Assembly (NCBI GenBank): GCA_944472155.2 | Contig: OX235271.1 | Span: forward strand, 79,468,256 to 79,532,255 | Direction of reading: 5' to 3' | DNA: 64,000 nt | Origin: Trichobilharzia szidati | Lineage: Eukaryota; Platyhelminthes; Trematoda; Strigeidida; Schistosomatidae | Shown here: piece by piece, positions 1 to 10,100 of the stretch | Numbering within the stretch: the stretch's first letter is position 1 | How the letters are laid out: each line of letters begins with the position of its first letter | The notes under the pieces: model-generated | The model's input: only the letters and a program-made list of their open reading frames with translations | What the model was told of the DNA's origin: nothing | The model's database searches: none | Program-made: the position numbers and the translations under genes

Positions 1-172
1 CGTCCTAAGTAAAACTGACTTTGAATTTCTTAGTGAAATGATACTTCAGAACAGATACGCGAACTCTGTATGTAGATTGACTACTAAACGTATACCTAGA
101 GGCATTATCATGACTAAAATATATCCGTTTGCAGTATAGTGATTTTCAAGACAGTAAACATTGTCAAAATAT

Positions 173-425
173 GGGAGTACTGGACAGCTGTTTCGTCCTA
201 GTTTGGGACTCTCCAGCAGTACGCACCCACCGAGGTTCGAACCCAGGACCTTGCCTTGTAACCAGAAGTCCTGGGTTCGAACCCAGGTGGGTGCGTACTG
301 CTGGAGAGTCCCAAGCTAGGACGAAACAGCTATCCAGTACTTCCAGGTTTTCCAATGATTCTCTAACCAATGTCAGCTCATGATGAAATCCTGTAACCAA
401 TCAACCAAATCCCTACAAACCAATA
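173..425. repeat. Hammerhead SINE, head-to-head inverted dimer
   Basis: Left arm 175-248 (-) and right arm 269-342 (+) are near-perfect inverted copies around a 20-base spacer. The right copy continues to the family 3' end (ACAAACCAATACTTCAA). Each arm has stem I GTACTG/CAGTAC, stem II GTCC/GGAC and GAAA, but the core reads CTGGAGA instead of CTGANGA. A6 is therefore lost and both ribozymes (177-222 on -, 295-340 on +) are probably inactive. The middle has a B-box-like GGTTCGAACCC. Confidence 0.75.
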
Positions 426-1040
426 CTTCAATTGTCAAAATAATTTTTCTATCTCTAGAGTGAACTGTATTCACTCCGGCTGGTATCTGGTTGTCTTTAT
501 ATCATTTAAAAACGTGATTTTAATGCATAAAAATCGATAATTACGTAGAGATTTGTCTACTAAAATTGTTTTTTTTCTTGGCTTATATGACTTTTTATAA
601 TAAACTGCTGTATACGCGATTACGCAATAGTTTAGACTGAATTTTCTATTCATAGAGCAACAAGCTAATCATATTTGGTAACATATCTATTTTGAATATT
701 TGTATGCTATGCATCGAGTTTATTCTTGACAAATTTTCATATCTTCCAACAATATGGTTAATTAAGCATGTTCCAGAACTCTTTCACATTACATCATTTA
801 TTGATGTGGATCGTATAAGATTTACAGAGAATTAGTAACAAACTGTTATTAAATATACAAAGGTTAAACCATGGATGTTTCTTAAAGTAGTGTTGAAGAT
901 CATGTCGATAATGATGTTGAAAGCACTGTTCAACCAAAGACAACTTCAGAGAAAATTGACAAAATTATCAGAATAATGTATATTTGCGAACGTTACGGAT
1001 TATCAGTTTAAAAATCTTTTTATTTATATAGTGAATTATG
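426..1040. other. AT-rich, no recognised feature
   Basis: No repeat family recognised. A short open stretch at 893-990 (SSVEDHVDNDVE ...) looks mildly exon-like but has a stop just before it and no donor in the phase needed for the calpain exon at 7101. Confidence 0.4.
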
Positions 1041-1068
1041 ACTGAATGTAAAATGAAGATCTAGGTCG

Positions 1069-1262
1069 TGGCAGGATTCAAACTAGTGGCCTCTGGATTA
1101 TTAATCTGACCCTTTCCAGTTGATCTACGAGACCCAGCTGCTAACCAGTTCATCACTGTAGTGACTTTAGTGAAATAATGACCAGATAAGCAGTCGGGTC
1201 CTGTAGTTCATCTCGTACAGCACCAGAGTAATAGTTCGAATCCTGCTACGATTTTCATCACT
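1069..1262. repeat. Inverted pair of tRNA-like sequences
   Basis: On the - strand 1069-1140 reads GGGTCTCGTAGATCAACTGG, then GTTTGAATCCTGCCACG. On the + strand 1196-1262 reads GGGTCCTGTAGTTCATCTCG, then GTTCGAATCCTGCTACG. Both have A-box and B-box-like segments, so they are probably SINE heads of another family inserted head-out with ~55 bases between them. Confidence 0.4.
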
Positions 1263-1644
1263 CGCTACTTCATTAAGAGAGTGCCAACGCAAGGCTATTC
1301 CTGAAAGTCTCACTTTAAACCTCCTTATTTGACAAGCAGTGACTAATGTCACCTAATCTCTACTGATAGAATGATTCATCTCCAGTAAAACTGTACAAAG
1401 TTAAGGTTAGTTTTTATACTCATCCTGGTGTGTAATCTTTGAGATAGTCTAGTGTTATTCCCAGAAAAAAGTAATGTGAATATAAGCAAGTGGCATGAAC
1501 GTATTTATGAGTTCGTCTACACCATTATCAGAAATAATGAAACTCTTGAGTTTAAGTATTATGGAAAATTTGGGACAACAATATTAACCTTATCAAGAGT
1601 GAATTTCCCTTTATGATACAAAAATTATCTGTGTTATTTCGAGT

Positions 1645-1930
1645 TGAATTCATTCCTTGAGTTCCGGGTGAAAAATAGAGCTTTAAGCTTTGATAGTGTT
1701 TATTTACAGGGTGGGTTTTTTAATAATAATAATAATAATTTGCTTTATTCCAAAAACAGTATTAATGATACAGCAAGGAATTTTCAGCATTCAGTACAGT
1801 ATTGCCTCACAAGAAACCTCCCCTTCTTTCCAGGCTAGTCAACTAGGCGAGGTTTAGAAGTGTGTTCGGTAAAATTTGAATCTGGATCTTCCATGAGAAT
1901 TCTACCATTAAAACACTGATGCTGTTGTCA
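1645..1930 (-). repeat. SINE-1-like remnant, antisense
   Basis: ATTCCTTGAGTTCCGGGTG and GAGCTTTAAGCTTTGA resemble the antisense 3' end; GGATCTTCCATGAGAATTC, then CTACCATTAAAACAC, resemble the head. An AAT microsatellite interrupts it. Confidence 0.4.
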
Positions 1931-1934
1931 TTCT

Positions 1935-2730
1935 TCTTCTTGAAAGCATCGAAACAGTCAACAGAACTTCAAGCTACTTATTTACACTGTAACATTTTGA
2001 CTATAAGTAAAAACAGTATCATCGTGGGGAACTCTATCATTCATCTAATTATACATCCCCTCAAATTAACACATTCACAAGGTTTTAAATGAAACAAAAA
2101 GAAGTAGGTTTTAGGTAGAGATGAAATATGAATTGCCTGTTGCTCATTACCTCTTACTCTCACTCTCTAGTTTTTCTATTATAGTGCTTACTTAATCAAG
2201 CATTCTTCCATTACATTAACTTGTTTCAAAATAAGATCATAAAATTAAGGTATTTGGTTTTTTTTTCTAAAAATTCTTCCTTTGAAATATTCTCTTTTCT
2301 TTCATAGCTCTTTCTCTTAGTCAAATGACTAAAGTTGTGATATAATCAATTTTTCTCTTAATTTCAAAATTAAACCGCTTCTTTTATCATTTACTATCTC
2401 TCTCTCACCCTCTGATGATGGTAATTTATAAAATGACCAGTCAGCTGAATAGTACTAAAAACTCGCAAGCAGTATTATCAATAATAATAACAATAATAAT
2501 AATAACTATCCTTATTCCTATTGTGATTGCGAGTCAAGTACATAAGCTGAACTAACTAAAGTAGAAATATTTAAAGTCATGCGTGCACCTACACACACAC
2601 ATCACGTGAAAAACCTCGTAATGATGATGATGGTAGGTGAATTTTTCTTCTTGTTCTTTTATTCAACAAAACCTCCACCTTTATGAGGGATTTTGTTTTA
2701 ACTGATTAAAAATGTCCATTAGAATTTATT
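1935..2730. other. AT-rich with AAT and CA/TG microsatellites, no gene seen
   Basis: Contains AATAATAATAACAATAATAA (about 2480-2505), a short ACACACAC run (2593) and pyrimidine-rich stretches. Nothing coding. Confidence 0.5.
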
Positions 2731-2734
2731 CAAA

Positions 2735-3920
2735 AGAATGGTTACTGAACAAAGAATATTCTTTTCAATAACTTCATCATCAGCTTCTACAGTTATATAT
2801 TCATAATAGTGGATGAATTAGTGTTATTAACAAAATTAATGTTGTTTAAATAACATCAAATCAATAATAATATATCACTGGATTACAGTTAGATAGCATC
2901 AACATAAAAAATAAACTGAATATCAGAAAAATTAGGAAAATAATGATGCAAATTCATGAATTTATAGTCTCCACTGAAGGCCAGCCAGGGCAGTAGTAGT
3001 GACTGGACTTGCTTCTTCTGCACACAGCACTGGTTGTTTCAGGCGAATCGCGATAGCCTCTGCTGTTTGAAGTATGCGGTACCTGGATGTTTTTGGCAAT
3101 TTATTTGGTACCCGATAGATGATGGAGAAGGATTCGTCAATGCTGACTTCGTGGCCAGTTTGGACCAGGTGGTGGTTTTCACTACACCCTTATTTAACCA
3201 CACTAGTAGATGTTCCCGAGCGAGCACGATAAATCAAGTTCCTAGAGCAACGGCCAATATAACTCGCTCTACAAGCGTAGTTGAATTGGTAGGTACAATT
3301 GGAAGTGGCTAGTCTAGGTACTTCATCTTTCAATCGAGGAATCACCATCGGTCGTGTAGAAAATGAGACTTGTAGTTTGCCAGCGTTAAAAGTCCTTTGA
3401 ACTGATTTTCTTAGCTTCTTCGTAATTATTTCACTAGGCATATCACCTATGAATTGCAGTCGTATGTATAAAGGCTTCTTGTTTACGGATAGTGAACAGT
3501 CCTTTTCAACTTTCTTAGTCATATGTTTCCTGATGAATGTGTCTGGACAGCTACTTTCAATTGATGTATCATATAAAATCCTCAGTTCATCTTCAACTAA
3601 CTTTTCTGAGCATGTAGCTGTAGCGCTATGGCTGAGGGTCTTTACTAAACTTCTTTTGTACTGAAGAGGAACGAAGCTGTGAAAATGTGTATATTGTCCT
3701 GCCCATGTACTTTTTCTACGCAAATTTCTTTTTATGCTACTATCTGGTTTTCTTGTAAGGAGGATATCTAGGAAGGCAATTCTATTTTGGGATTCCTCTT
3801 CACACGTGAATTTCATAGCAGAATGTACTTCATTGAATTGAGTTATTTTTGTGTTCCTATCCGAATCATTATCACAAAGAATAAAGGTGTCATCCGTATA
3901 CACCGGCAATAAAATGACAA
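2735..3920 (-). pseudogene. Penelope-like element (family A): RT C-terminal part plus GIY-YIG
   Basis: On the - strand, near the start, YTDDTFILCDN is the RT catalytic motif C (YxDD). Then come FLDILLTRKPD, STWAGQYTHFHSFVPLQYKR, ELRILYD, and LQFIGDMPSEIITKKLRKSV; after a linker, TYQFNYACRASYIGRCSRN is the GIY-YIG endonuclease core (YIG with the following Arg). A frameshift near 3210 is followed by EHLLVWLNKGV, and LQTAEAIAIRLKQP is still readable to ~3020. About 270 bases of 3' UTR with an AT-rich pseudo-LTR-like segment follow (2735-3000). The N-terminal RT is missing. Lies upstream of the first traced calpain exon. Confidence 0.85.
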
Positions 3921-4004
3921 TTTTCTGTTAAGGTTGTTTTAATAATCAAAATTAGGTGTAATTCAAATTCAATTTCCAATTCCATTTATTTAGTAATAAC
4001 TGAA

Positions 4005-4245
4005 AACCTATGCTTCAGTGGTTCACCGGTAAAATGTTCACCACCCATGCATGTGGTGCGGGTTCGATTCCCGGTGGACTCATATCTGTACCTTGCCTAG
4101 TTTAATAGCTGGCAGTAAGCCTGATAAACAGAGAAAGTTGAGCCTAAGACTAGCAACCTCATTAGTTAGATACAATATCACCGGTGCTAAAACTTCAAAG
4201 CCTGAAGCTGTATGTTCCTCTCGGAACACTAAGAATGAAGAACGT
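4005..4245 (+). repeat. SINE-1, diverged
   Basis: Head TGCTTCAGTGGTTCACCGG ... GGGTTCGATTCCCGGTGGAC, body AGCCTAAGACTAGCAACCTC, 3' end GAAGCTGTATGTTCCTCTCG. Confidence 0.7.
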
Positions 4246-4349
4246 TTATTATTGATGTGTAGAATTGTAGTTAAAATGTTAAATATTTATCACTGAAGTA
4301 TGAGTATACGGTCATTTACATATAATGAAGACGAATTATACCTTAAGTA

Positions 4350-4490
4350 TATGTTTTTAGTGTGGTTGCGTCCTTTGAGCTTAGTGATTGAATTGTGAAA
4401 TTTCCATCATCTTGTGATTTCGTCTAACAAGACAGTAAAAGCTTCACAATTGAACCATCCAGTTCAAAGAATTCAAACACATGAGAAACA
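4350..4490. mobile_element. Diverged family B pseudo-LTR-like inverted repeat
   Basis: TTAGTGTGGTTGCGTCCTTT ... GTGAAATTTCC and AAAGCTTCACAATTGAACC ... GAATTCAAACACATGAG are inverted relative to each other and keep the order of the family B ends. Confidence 0.45.
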
Positions 4491-4639
4491 TAGGCATTTC
4501 ATGAGTAAAAACGTCATTTCGGCAGAAATGCTACTTTTGATTGGAGACTAGTCAGTAACTAGTGTAATCTGTCTAGTCCGCTGTTTGGTGCAGACTGTGG
4601 GTCGATAGCACAGAGGTTATTTTATTTTTTTTATTATTT

Positions 4640-4850
4640 TGATTTACAGCTTGATTCCACACCGTATTTTCAGTACAAGTTAGGACACTCGTCTACCATG
4701 CACATGGTCCGGGGTTTAATCCCCTGCCGACGCACACCTGATATCTATGGTCGGCCTGCAAAATTTGGGCTACCGATATCACATGCTGAAAATTCCATAC
4801 CTGTACCAAAAATACTGTGTGGTTTCAAGTTATAATCAAGAAAATTCGAT
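4640..4850. repeat. SINE-2, fold-back insertion
   Basis: 4640-4680 is the antisense of the SINE-2 3' tail (CAGCTTGATTCCACACCG). It is joined at once to a sense copy (4681-4850) with the tRNA-like head (CATGCACATGGTCCGGGG) and the SINE-2-specific body (TATGGTCGGCCTGCAAAATT, CTACCGATATC, ACTGTGTGG). Confidence 0.7.
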
Positions 4851-4859
4851 CAGTCAAAT

Positions 4860-5220
4860 TCGCAATGTGGCCACCATGCATCAAAGATAGGACTAGACAT
4901 ATTACACTAGCTACTGAGGGGTGTTCAATCAACAATATCCAATACAGTTCTACAGGAGGTCAATCGCAAGCCTGAATAGCTCAGTAATAACGTCTATGAC
5001 TGCAGCACTGGATGATGGGGGTTACAATCTTAGAAGAGGGGGACATGAGTTCCTTCAAGGTTGCAGATACACCTTACTGACTGGTGAGTGCCAACTAGCA
5101 CGAAACCTGAGTCCGACGCTTCCTGTCGATTGCATCGACCTGTCTAATACCAGAAATGCCACTGCTAAATTAAGAAGTTTAGTTAGTATAATCTTACAGA
5201 AAACTACTTGGTTTTTGAAA
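4860..5220 (+). repeat. Unidentified repeat-like segment with hammerhead-like motif
   Basis: GC-richer than its surroundings, with an open stretch (MTAALDDGGYNLRRGGHEFL) that I do not recognise as a protein family. At 5081-5105 it has CTGGTGA, a GTGC/GCAC stem and GAAA, the spacing of hammerhead core elements, but A6 is G and no stem I is visible. Nature uncertain. Confidence 0.3.
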
Positions 5221-5684
5221 TGAGTATAATAGGGGATATTTTCAATGTTGGGAGTAAGTTTAGAAAGAACCGTTGATTTGCAATGTAATATTAACTAATG
5301 AATGTAGAAAGTATCCAGTTAATACCCTTCATACCTCAGTTGCTTCTTTGGTGATAAATTTGAGTTAGATATCAGATGGGAATATAGTGGTAAATGCACA
5401 TACACACATATACTAATTCAGTCAAGAATATAAACATTTTGAACAAATAAAATCCTCTTATTCATAAATGAGAAGTCTCTGAGTAAGAAAAGCAATTTCC
5501 AAATACTTGCTGATTTTTAGTTACACTCTGGCTAGTGGTAACACTAGTTATGCAGTCCACTACAAAAGAAATCAGATAGGCAGTTTGCAAAACGACTTTA
5601 CAATTTAAACGATTCGAGGTGAAATTTCACCACAGTTTCCTTTGGAAACTGGAATTATTTATATCTCAGTACGTGATCTGCTTG

Positions 5685-5908
5685 TGCGTCCGTGGCACAG
5701 CGTTTAGGACGCTCGCCAACCATGCACATGGTCCGGGGTTCGATCCCCTGCTGACGCACTCCTCGCTAAGCCAGAAATAATGCTGATGAAGAGGAAAGGT
5801 TGGGCATGAGGCCAGCAACCCCATCCTGTAAAATAAACACTGCTACAGAAACTTCAAGCCACTAGCTTGAAGCCCTATGTTCCACTGGGGAACGTGAAGG
5901 AAAAAAAA
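5685..5908 (+). repeat. SINE-1 (tRNA-headed), complete with target duplication
   Basis: GTGCGTCCGTGGCACAGCG through CATGCACATGG and GGTTCGATCCCC forms a tRNA-like head whose ends (GCGTC..G / ..GACGC) can pair. The body ends GAAGCCCTATGTTCCACTGG and AACGTGAAGG plus poly(A). The 12-base repeat GTGATCTGCTTG at 5673-5684 and 5909-5920 is a target-site duplication, so the insertion limits are exact. Confidence 0.88.
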
Positions 5909-5920
5909 GTGATCTGCTTG

Positions 5921-6819
5921 ATTTCATAACTGGTAATCAAGAAAACAAGCATAATTGCGTAAATCTCTGAAGCGGTGGTCTGATGTCTACATCATTTCTA
6001 TTTAGCTAGCGAACACTACTGGTGGATGAAAGTGGTGTACAACTACTTATCTCAGATAATCAGCGGTATATAATTTTATGCAACTATGCTTGCTTCCTTG
6101 ATTACCATCTATGGTATCAAAAGGTTCACACATTGTTATGTGGATAATTTTGCTCCCCGAATGAAACTACAGTGAGATTTCACTTCGAACTTTGCGAATC
6201 TAATTTATGGAATCTCCAGATCATCCAGGGAGCCAGCCAGAAACTGGGTGGTTTGAACTGATTCTGCTCCCTTAGATGAGTCAAACCAAGTAAACCACTG
6301 ATTAGGTTGTTTCCAAACATGTGGGACGGCCGTCCGATCTAAGTAGCAGACACCTATCCAATAACGTTTTCCTACACTGTTTAAATGTAGGTTTATATTT
6401 ATTCAGAAGGCCCTCAATTTATGTATAGTCTGTTTCGTTGTTTACTTCTTATCCATGGTCATCTAAAGTTGCATATGCAATAAATCCTGTTTTCTCCCTC
6501 CCTGTAACTTCTTTTTTTCTATCCAACTTATAGTATTTACTTTCACCAATAAGCCATTATCTGTCAGCTAATATTCCACTGAGAAAGAACGCATCCATCG
6601 TCCGAATGTGTGATATAGAAATCACAAATCGTAAGCCTTACGATCACTAATATTTAGGCTATCTACCTCCTGGATGCTAGCTCTTAATAATTCTCGTAGA
6701 AGTACTAATATTTTTGGTGGGTCTATGGTGAACTAGAAAGCACACGGTTTCAGAAATGATTCACATAGCACTAGCAAAATCCTTATGATGCTATTCGTTC
6801 CAAGTGGATTATTGAGCTT
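5921..6819. other. No recognised feature
   Basis: No frame with codon bias and no known repeat. The missing calpain 5' exon was looked for here and not found. Confidence 0.4.
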
Positions 6820-6965
6820 CAGTGGTGCATGTCCTTTTCTCTCGGTTCCCTCTCTTATCAGTTTTACTTGACTCCATACCTACCCACAAGATTTCATTTC
6901 CTCGTCACATGATCTCCTCCATGTCAACCTCGGATGCCCAAGCTTCAAACAGTCACGTAGGTAAT
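6820..6965 (-). mobile_element. RTE-like LINE, small degenerate fragment
   Basis: CACATGATCTCCTCCATGTC and AACCTCGGATGCCC match the antisense of the GACATGGAGGAGATCGTGTG region seen in better copies. Confidence 0.45.
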
Positions 6966-7100
6966 AAAAACACACAGTGGAAATAAGCATAGTCAAGTGT
7001 CTTGTTTCAGACTGAAAGTCTTCTCAATTATCTATTTTAAAAAGGTGTCAGGTAATGTGATAGAATACATAAATTTAATTATAACTCTTTCATATTTCAG

Positions 7101-7189
7101 TGGAAGTTCTCAAACCCGTCAAAGGTCCAAAACGTATGGAATTCAATCCAAATCTGCCCAAAACACTTACACCGAAAGGATATGCTAAG
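7101..7189 (+). CDS. Calpain exon (first one traced): N-terminal segment
   Basis: After a TTTCAG acceptor the exon opens with two bases of a split codon, then 29 codons ([16 protein letters not shown] and on to KGYAK), ending at a GTAATA donor in phase 0. It precedes the [23 protein letters not shown] block of the protease core. The phase-1 entry means an upstream coding exon must exist. I could not find it in 1-7100. Confidence 0.8.
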
Positions 7190-10100
7190 GTAATAATTTT
7201 TCTGTCAATTTTCATATCATTTGCGTGATTTCACGGATGTTGTGCACTGGAGCTTTTAGCAGTTCATTAGATATTATGTTCAACTCTGTGTGTGTATGTA
7301 TGTGTGTAGAAACTAGAGAACGATAATAAATCACCTCAAATGTCTCCTAGCTGGCTTATTTATAGAATCAGAAAGTATCACTGAGGTTCCAAGTAAAACT
7401 GCACTCGTACCACTTGAGTGTATAGCTTGTGAAATTCCATAGGCTTAACTTCTGACATTGAAATGACGTAAGTGGTCTTCAGAAGTTCAGAAAGGCTTAA
7501 GCTGTATGAAGAAATATGATCTGTATTCGATAGAATTCACCCTAAATCGATTTTTAACTTTAAGTGGTTATTTTAGCGTACTTTATAACTTCATCACTAA
7601 GAAGAAGTAAATCTCTCAGTTCTCTTGTTGTAGTTCTCTTACAACAATTATACAACTGAATGTCAGTGACAATAAAACGCCGAGTTGAGGTGCAACCAGT
7701 GCTATCGGATGTTGTTAATATTCCTAATTCTTAGTCATCTGTATTCACAAACGTCAAAGTGTTTGTTCATTGTATGTGAATTCTTATCTGTGGGGTTAAA
7801 CTGACCCGTTTTTCTTAATGCTGTATGTTGATACCACTAGAGACACTCACTTGTATATAAGTAAATACACTGTTCTAACAAATATGTAGTAAGCGGGTTT
7901 AGTTCCAATTATTAGTAATTATGTGACTCCTTTTCAAAATTAACTAGGTATAGATTTATCGGACATGTAACTATAGAAACCATTTTGAAATAATTTTTTA
8001 GCATAAGGACTTCTCTTTCATAAATGAATAGTATGCGACTTATCTGACAAACACACCACAACCTCACTAAAGGTTCGAAAATTCTTGAGATAGATAATTT
8101 ATGCGTGTTCAACTGAAGAAAACTCTTAATCCATGTATTATGATTTGAACAGAACTAATTCTTTAAACAATCTCGCCTATTTTACTAGTTCATTAGTTTT
8201 CCAGACGGTTCTAAGCAGGGGAAGAGACGGAAAGATGGGCATAGGGATAGCGACACTAACCCGGAAAATCAACTCAATCCCTGCAGAAGCACAACCCAAA
8301 TATAAGAAAAAACTTATTCTTCTTTGGAATTGGAGAGACGGGAAGACTCTGGCGGATTAAAACCTTCGGAAAGCCATTCAGCCAATGTGTCCTCTTTCGA
8401 TGAAAGCAAAAATACTCATGGGAACGTGGAACATTTGCTGCTGAGACCGCCAAAGAAATGAAAATATACAGTATGGAAGTGTTATTTTTTTTCGATAGCA
8501 GCTTGATGCCACACCGTATTTTCAGTACAAGTATGACATTTTCAGTATGGATATCGGTAGCCCAAATTTTGCGGGCCGACCATAGATATCGGGTGTGCGC
8601 CGGCAGGGGATCGAACCCCGGACCATGAGCATGGTCGGCGAGAGTCCTAACCACTGTGCCACCGAATCTGTAAGAGCAGGTGGACTAGAAGTGGACTCTC
8701 CAAACTGTAAGCTAGAGAGTTAATAATCTACTGATGGTCACACAGACAACAACCACGAGCACATTGAGAGATAGTCCTTGTGTGGTATCACTAACAGTAG
8801 ACAAAACTTTTATGCAGTGGGAAGCAATATCTTCCAGGATAATTACACAGAAAGCTAATGGGCGACTATATAGAACCAGCTATAGAGGACTACAGAGAGC
8901 AGGATGAAATACAGATGTACTGTTTAATTCCTATGTTCTACTAGGAACTCATGGAATAAAAACACTTATAAAATAATAATAATCTTTAAACACTCCTTAT
9001 ACTAAGTAATATATGTGATTACAATTTCTAAATTGTGTTAACTATTTAACACTTATTACGAATATTACTACAGCTTAAATTAATGATGAGTGTTGCCAGT
9101 AAGCAATATGAAACATTGGTTCGACGATTGAAAGCTGAACGAACACTTTGGGAGGATCCTGATTTTCCAGCTGCAAGCAGCTCTATTGGCAATATTCCAG
9201 GAGTTACAGACAGAGTGGAATGGAGGCGACCACATGTAAGCATAAATTACATTATATTAGGCTGTATGCTTTCTTTCTCATTCGCTTTTGAATATATATA
9301 TATATGTCAGAAAGGAGTGCATTGGTTTAACAATAATAATCGTCTGTCATGAGAATACAGAAAAACAAAAATATTATACTATTCAAACCAAAACAGCAAG
9401 GCTGTATTCAATTCAACTTTTCAAAATGACCATGACGAATTTACTACATTACATTAGAAGACACCGTAAAAGAGAAGTTAAAAGAAAGACATTTTTCTTC
9501 TTTTCTCTTCATTCCACTACTTATTTCTTTTTATTAAGTTCATGATTTGACTAGCACACGGGTACATACATAAATAAGCATCGTTATAAGTATACATCGT
9601 CTTTTTCAGTAATAAATTACATGAATTATACTTCAACATTTGTTCAACACAATCACATGCAACTTGTGATACATTTGGATTGCATAGATATATAGTAAAT
9701 TTTGTGTTTAACATGCAGGTATTGAATAGGCTTACTTTATAGTTCAATACACAACTAAATAAAAGCGATAATGATGATAGCCTTTAGCCGTATTTTGAGT
9801 AGTCTAAGAACATGTCACCTTCACAAGATGTGCAGTTTTACAGTGATCTGTGTGTTGTGGTGTTTGCTTAGATATTATACCACCATATATAAACTGTTAT
9901 GAGATATAATAAATAAATTATTGTTATTATTGTTCCCTTGGGTTCCTAGTGGAACATAGGGCTTCAACTGCACGTCTCCACTTGTTTCTGTCTTCTGCTG
10001 TACTTTTCACCTGCATCCATGTTAGTCAATGCTGTTTCAGCTCCTCTTCACACGATCTCCTCCATGTCACCATTGGACGTCCCACTCGCCGCTTCACTTT

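Noticed and set aside
893..990. Exon-like acidic stretch (SSVEDHVDNDVESTVQPKTT) near an ATG with good context at 871
   Set aside because: A TAA separates it from the ATG, and no standard donor gives the phase-1 end needed to join the calpain exon at 7101. Probably chance.
2480..2510. Short AAT repeats considered as CRISPR-like or satellite arrays
   Set aside because: Simple microsatellites of a eukaryotic genome; no spacer structure.
2735..2800. Possible hammerhead in the family A pseudo-LTR (antisense CTGATGA ... GAAA ... AGAATATTCT)
   Set aside because: No pairing stem II and the other two copies (41686, 45890) do not support the core; too weak to claim.
4921..5223. 100-codon open frame
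   Set aside because: Lies in a repeat-like segment, matches no family I know, no splice context. Kept only as an unidentified repeat.
8274..8654. 126-codon open frame on the - strand
   Set aside because: Covers SINE-2 and the antisense of an RTE fragment.
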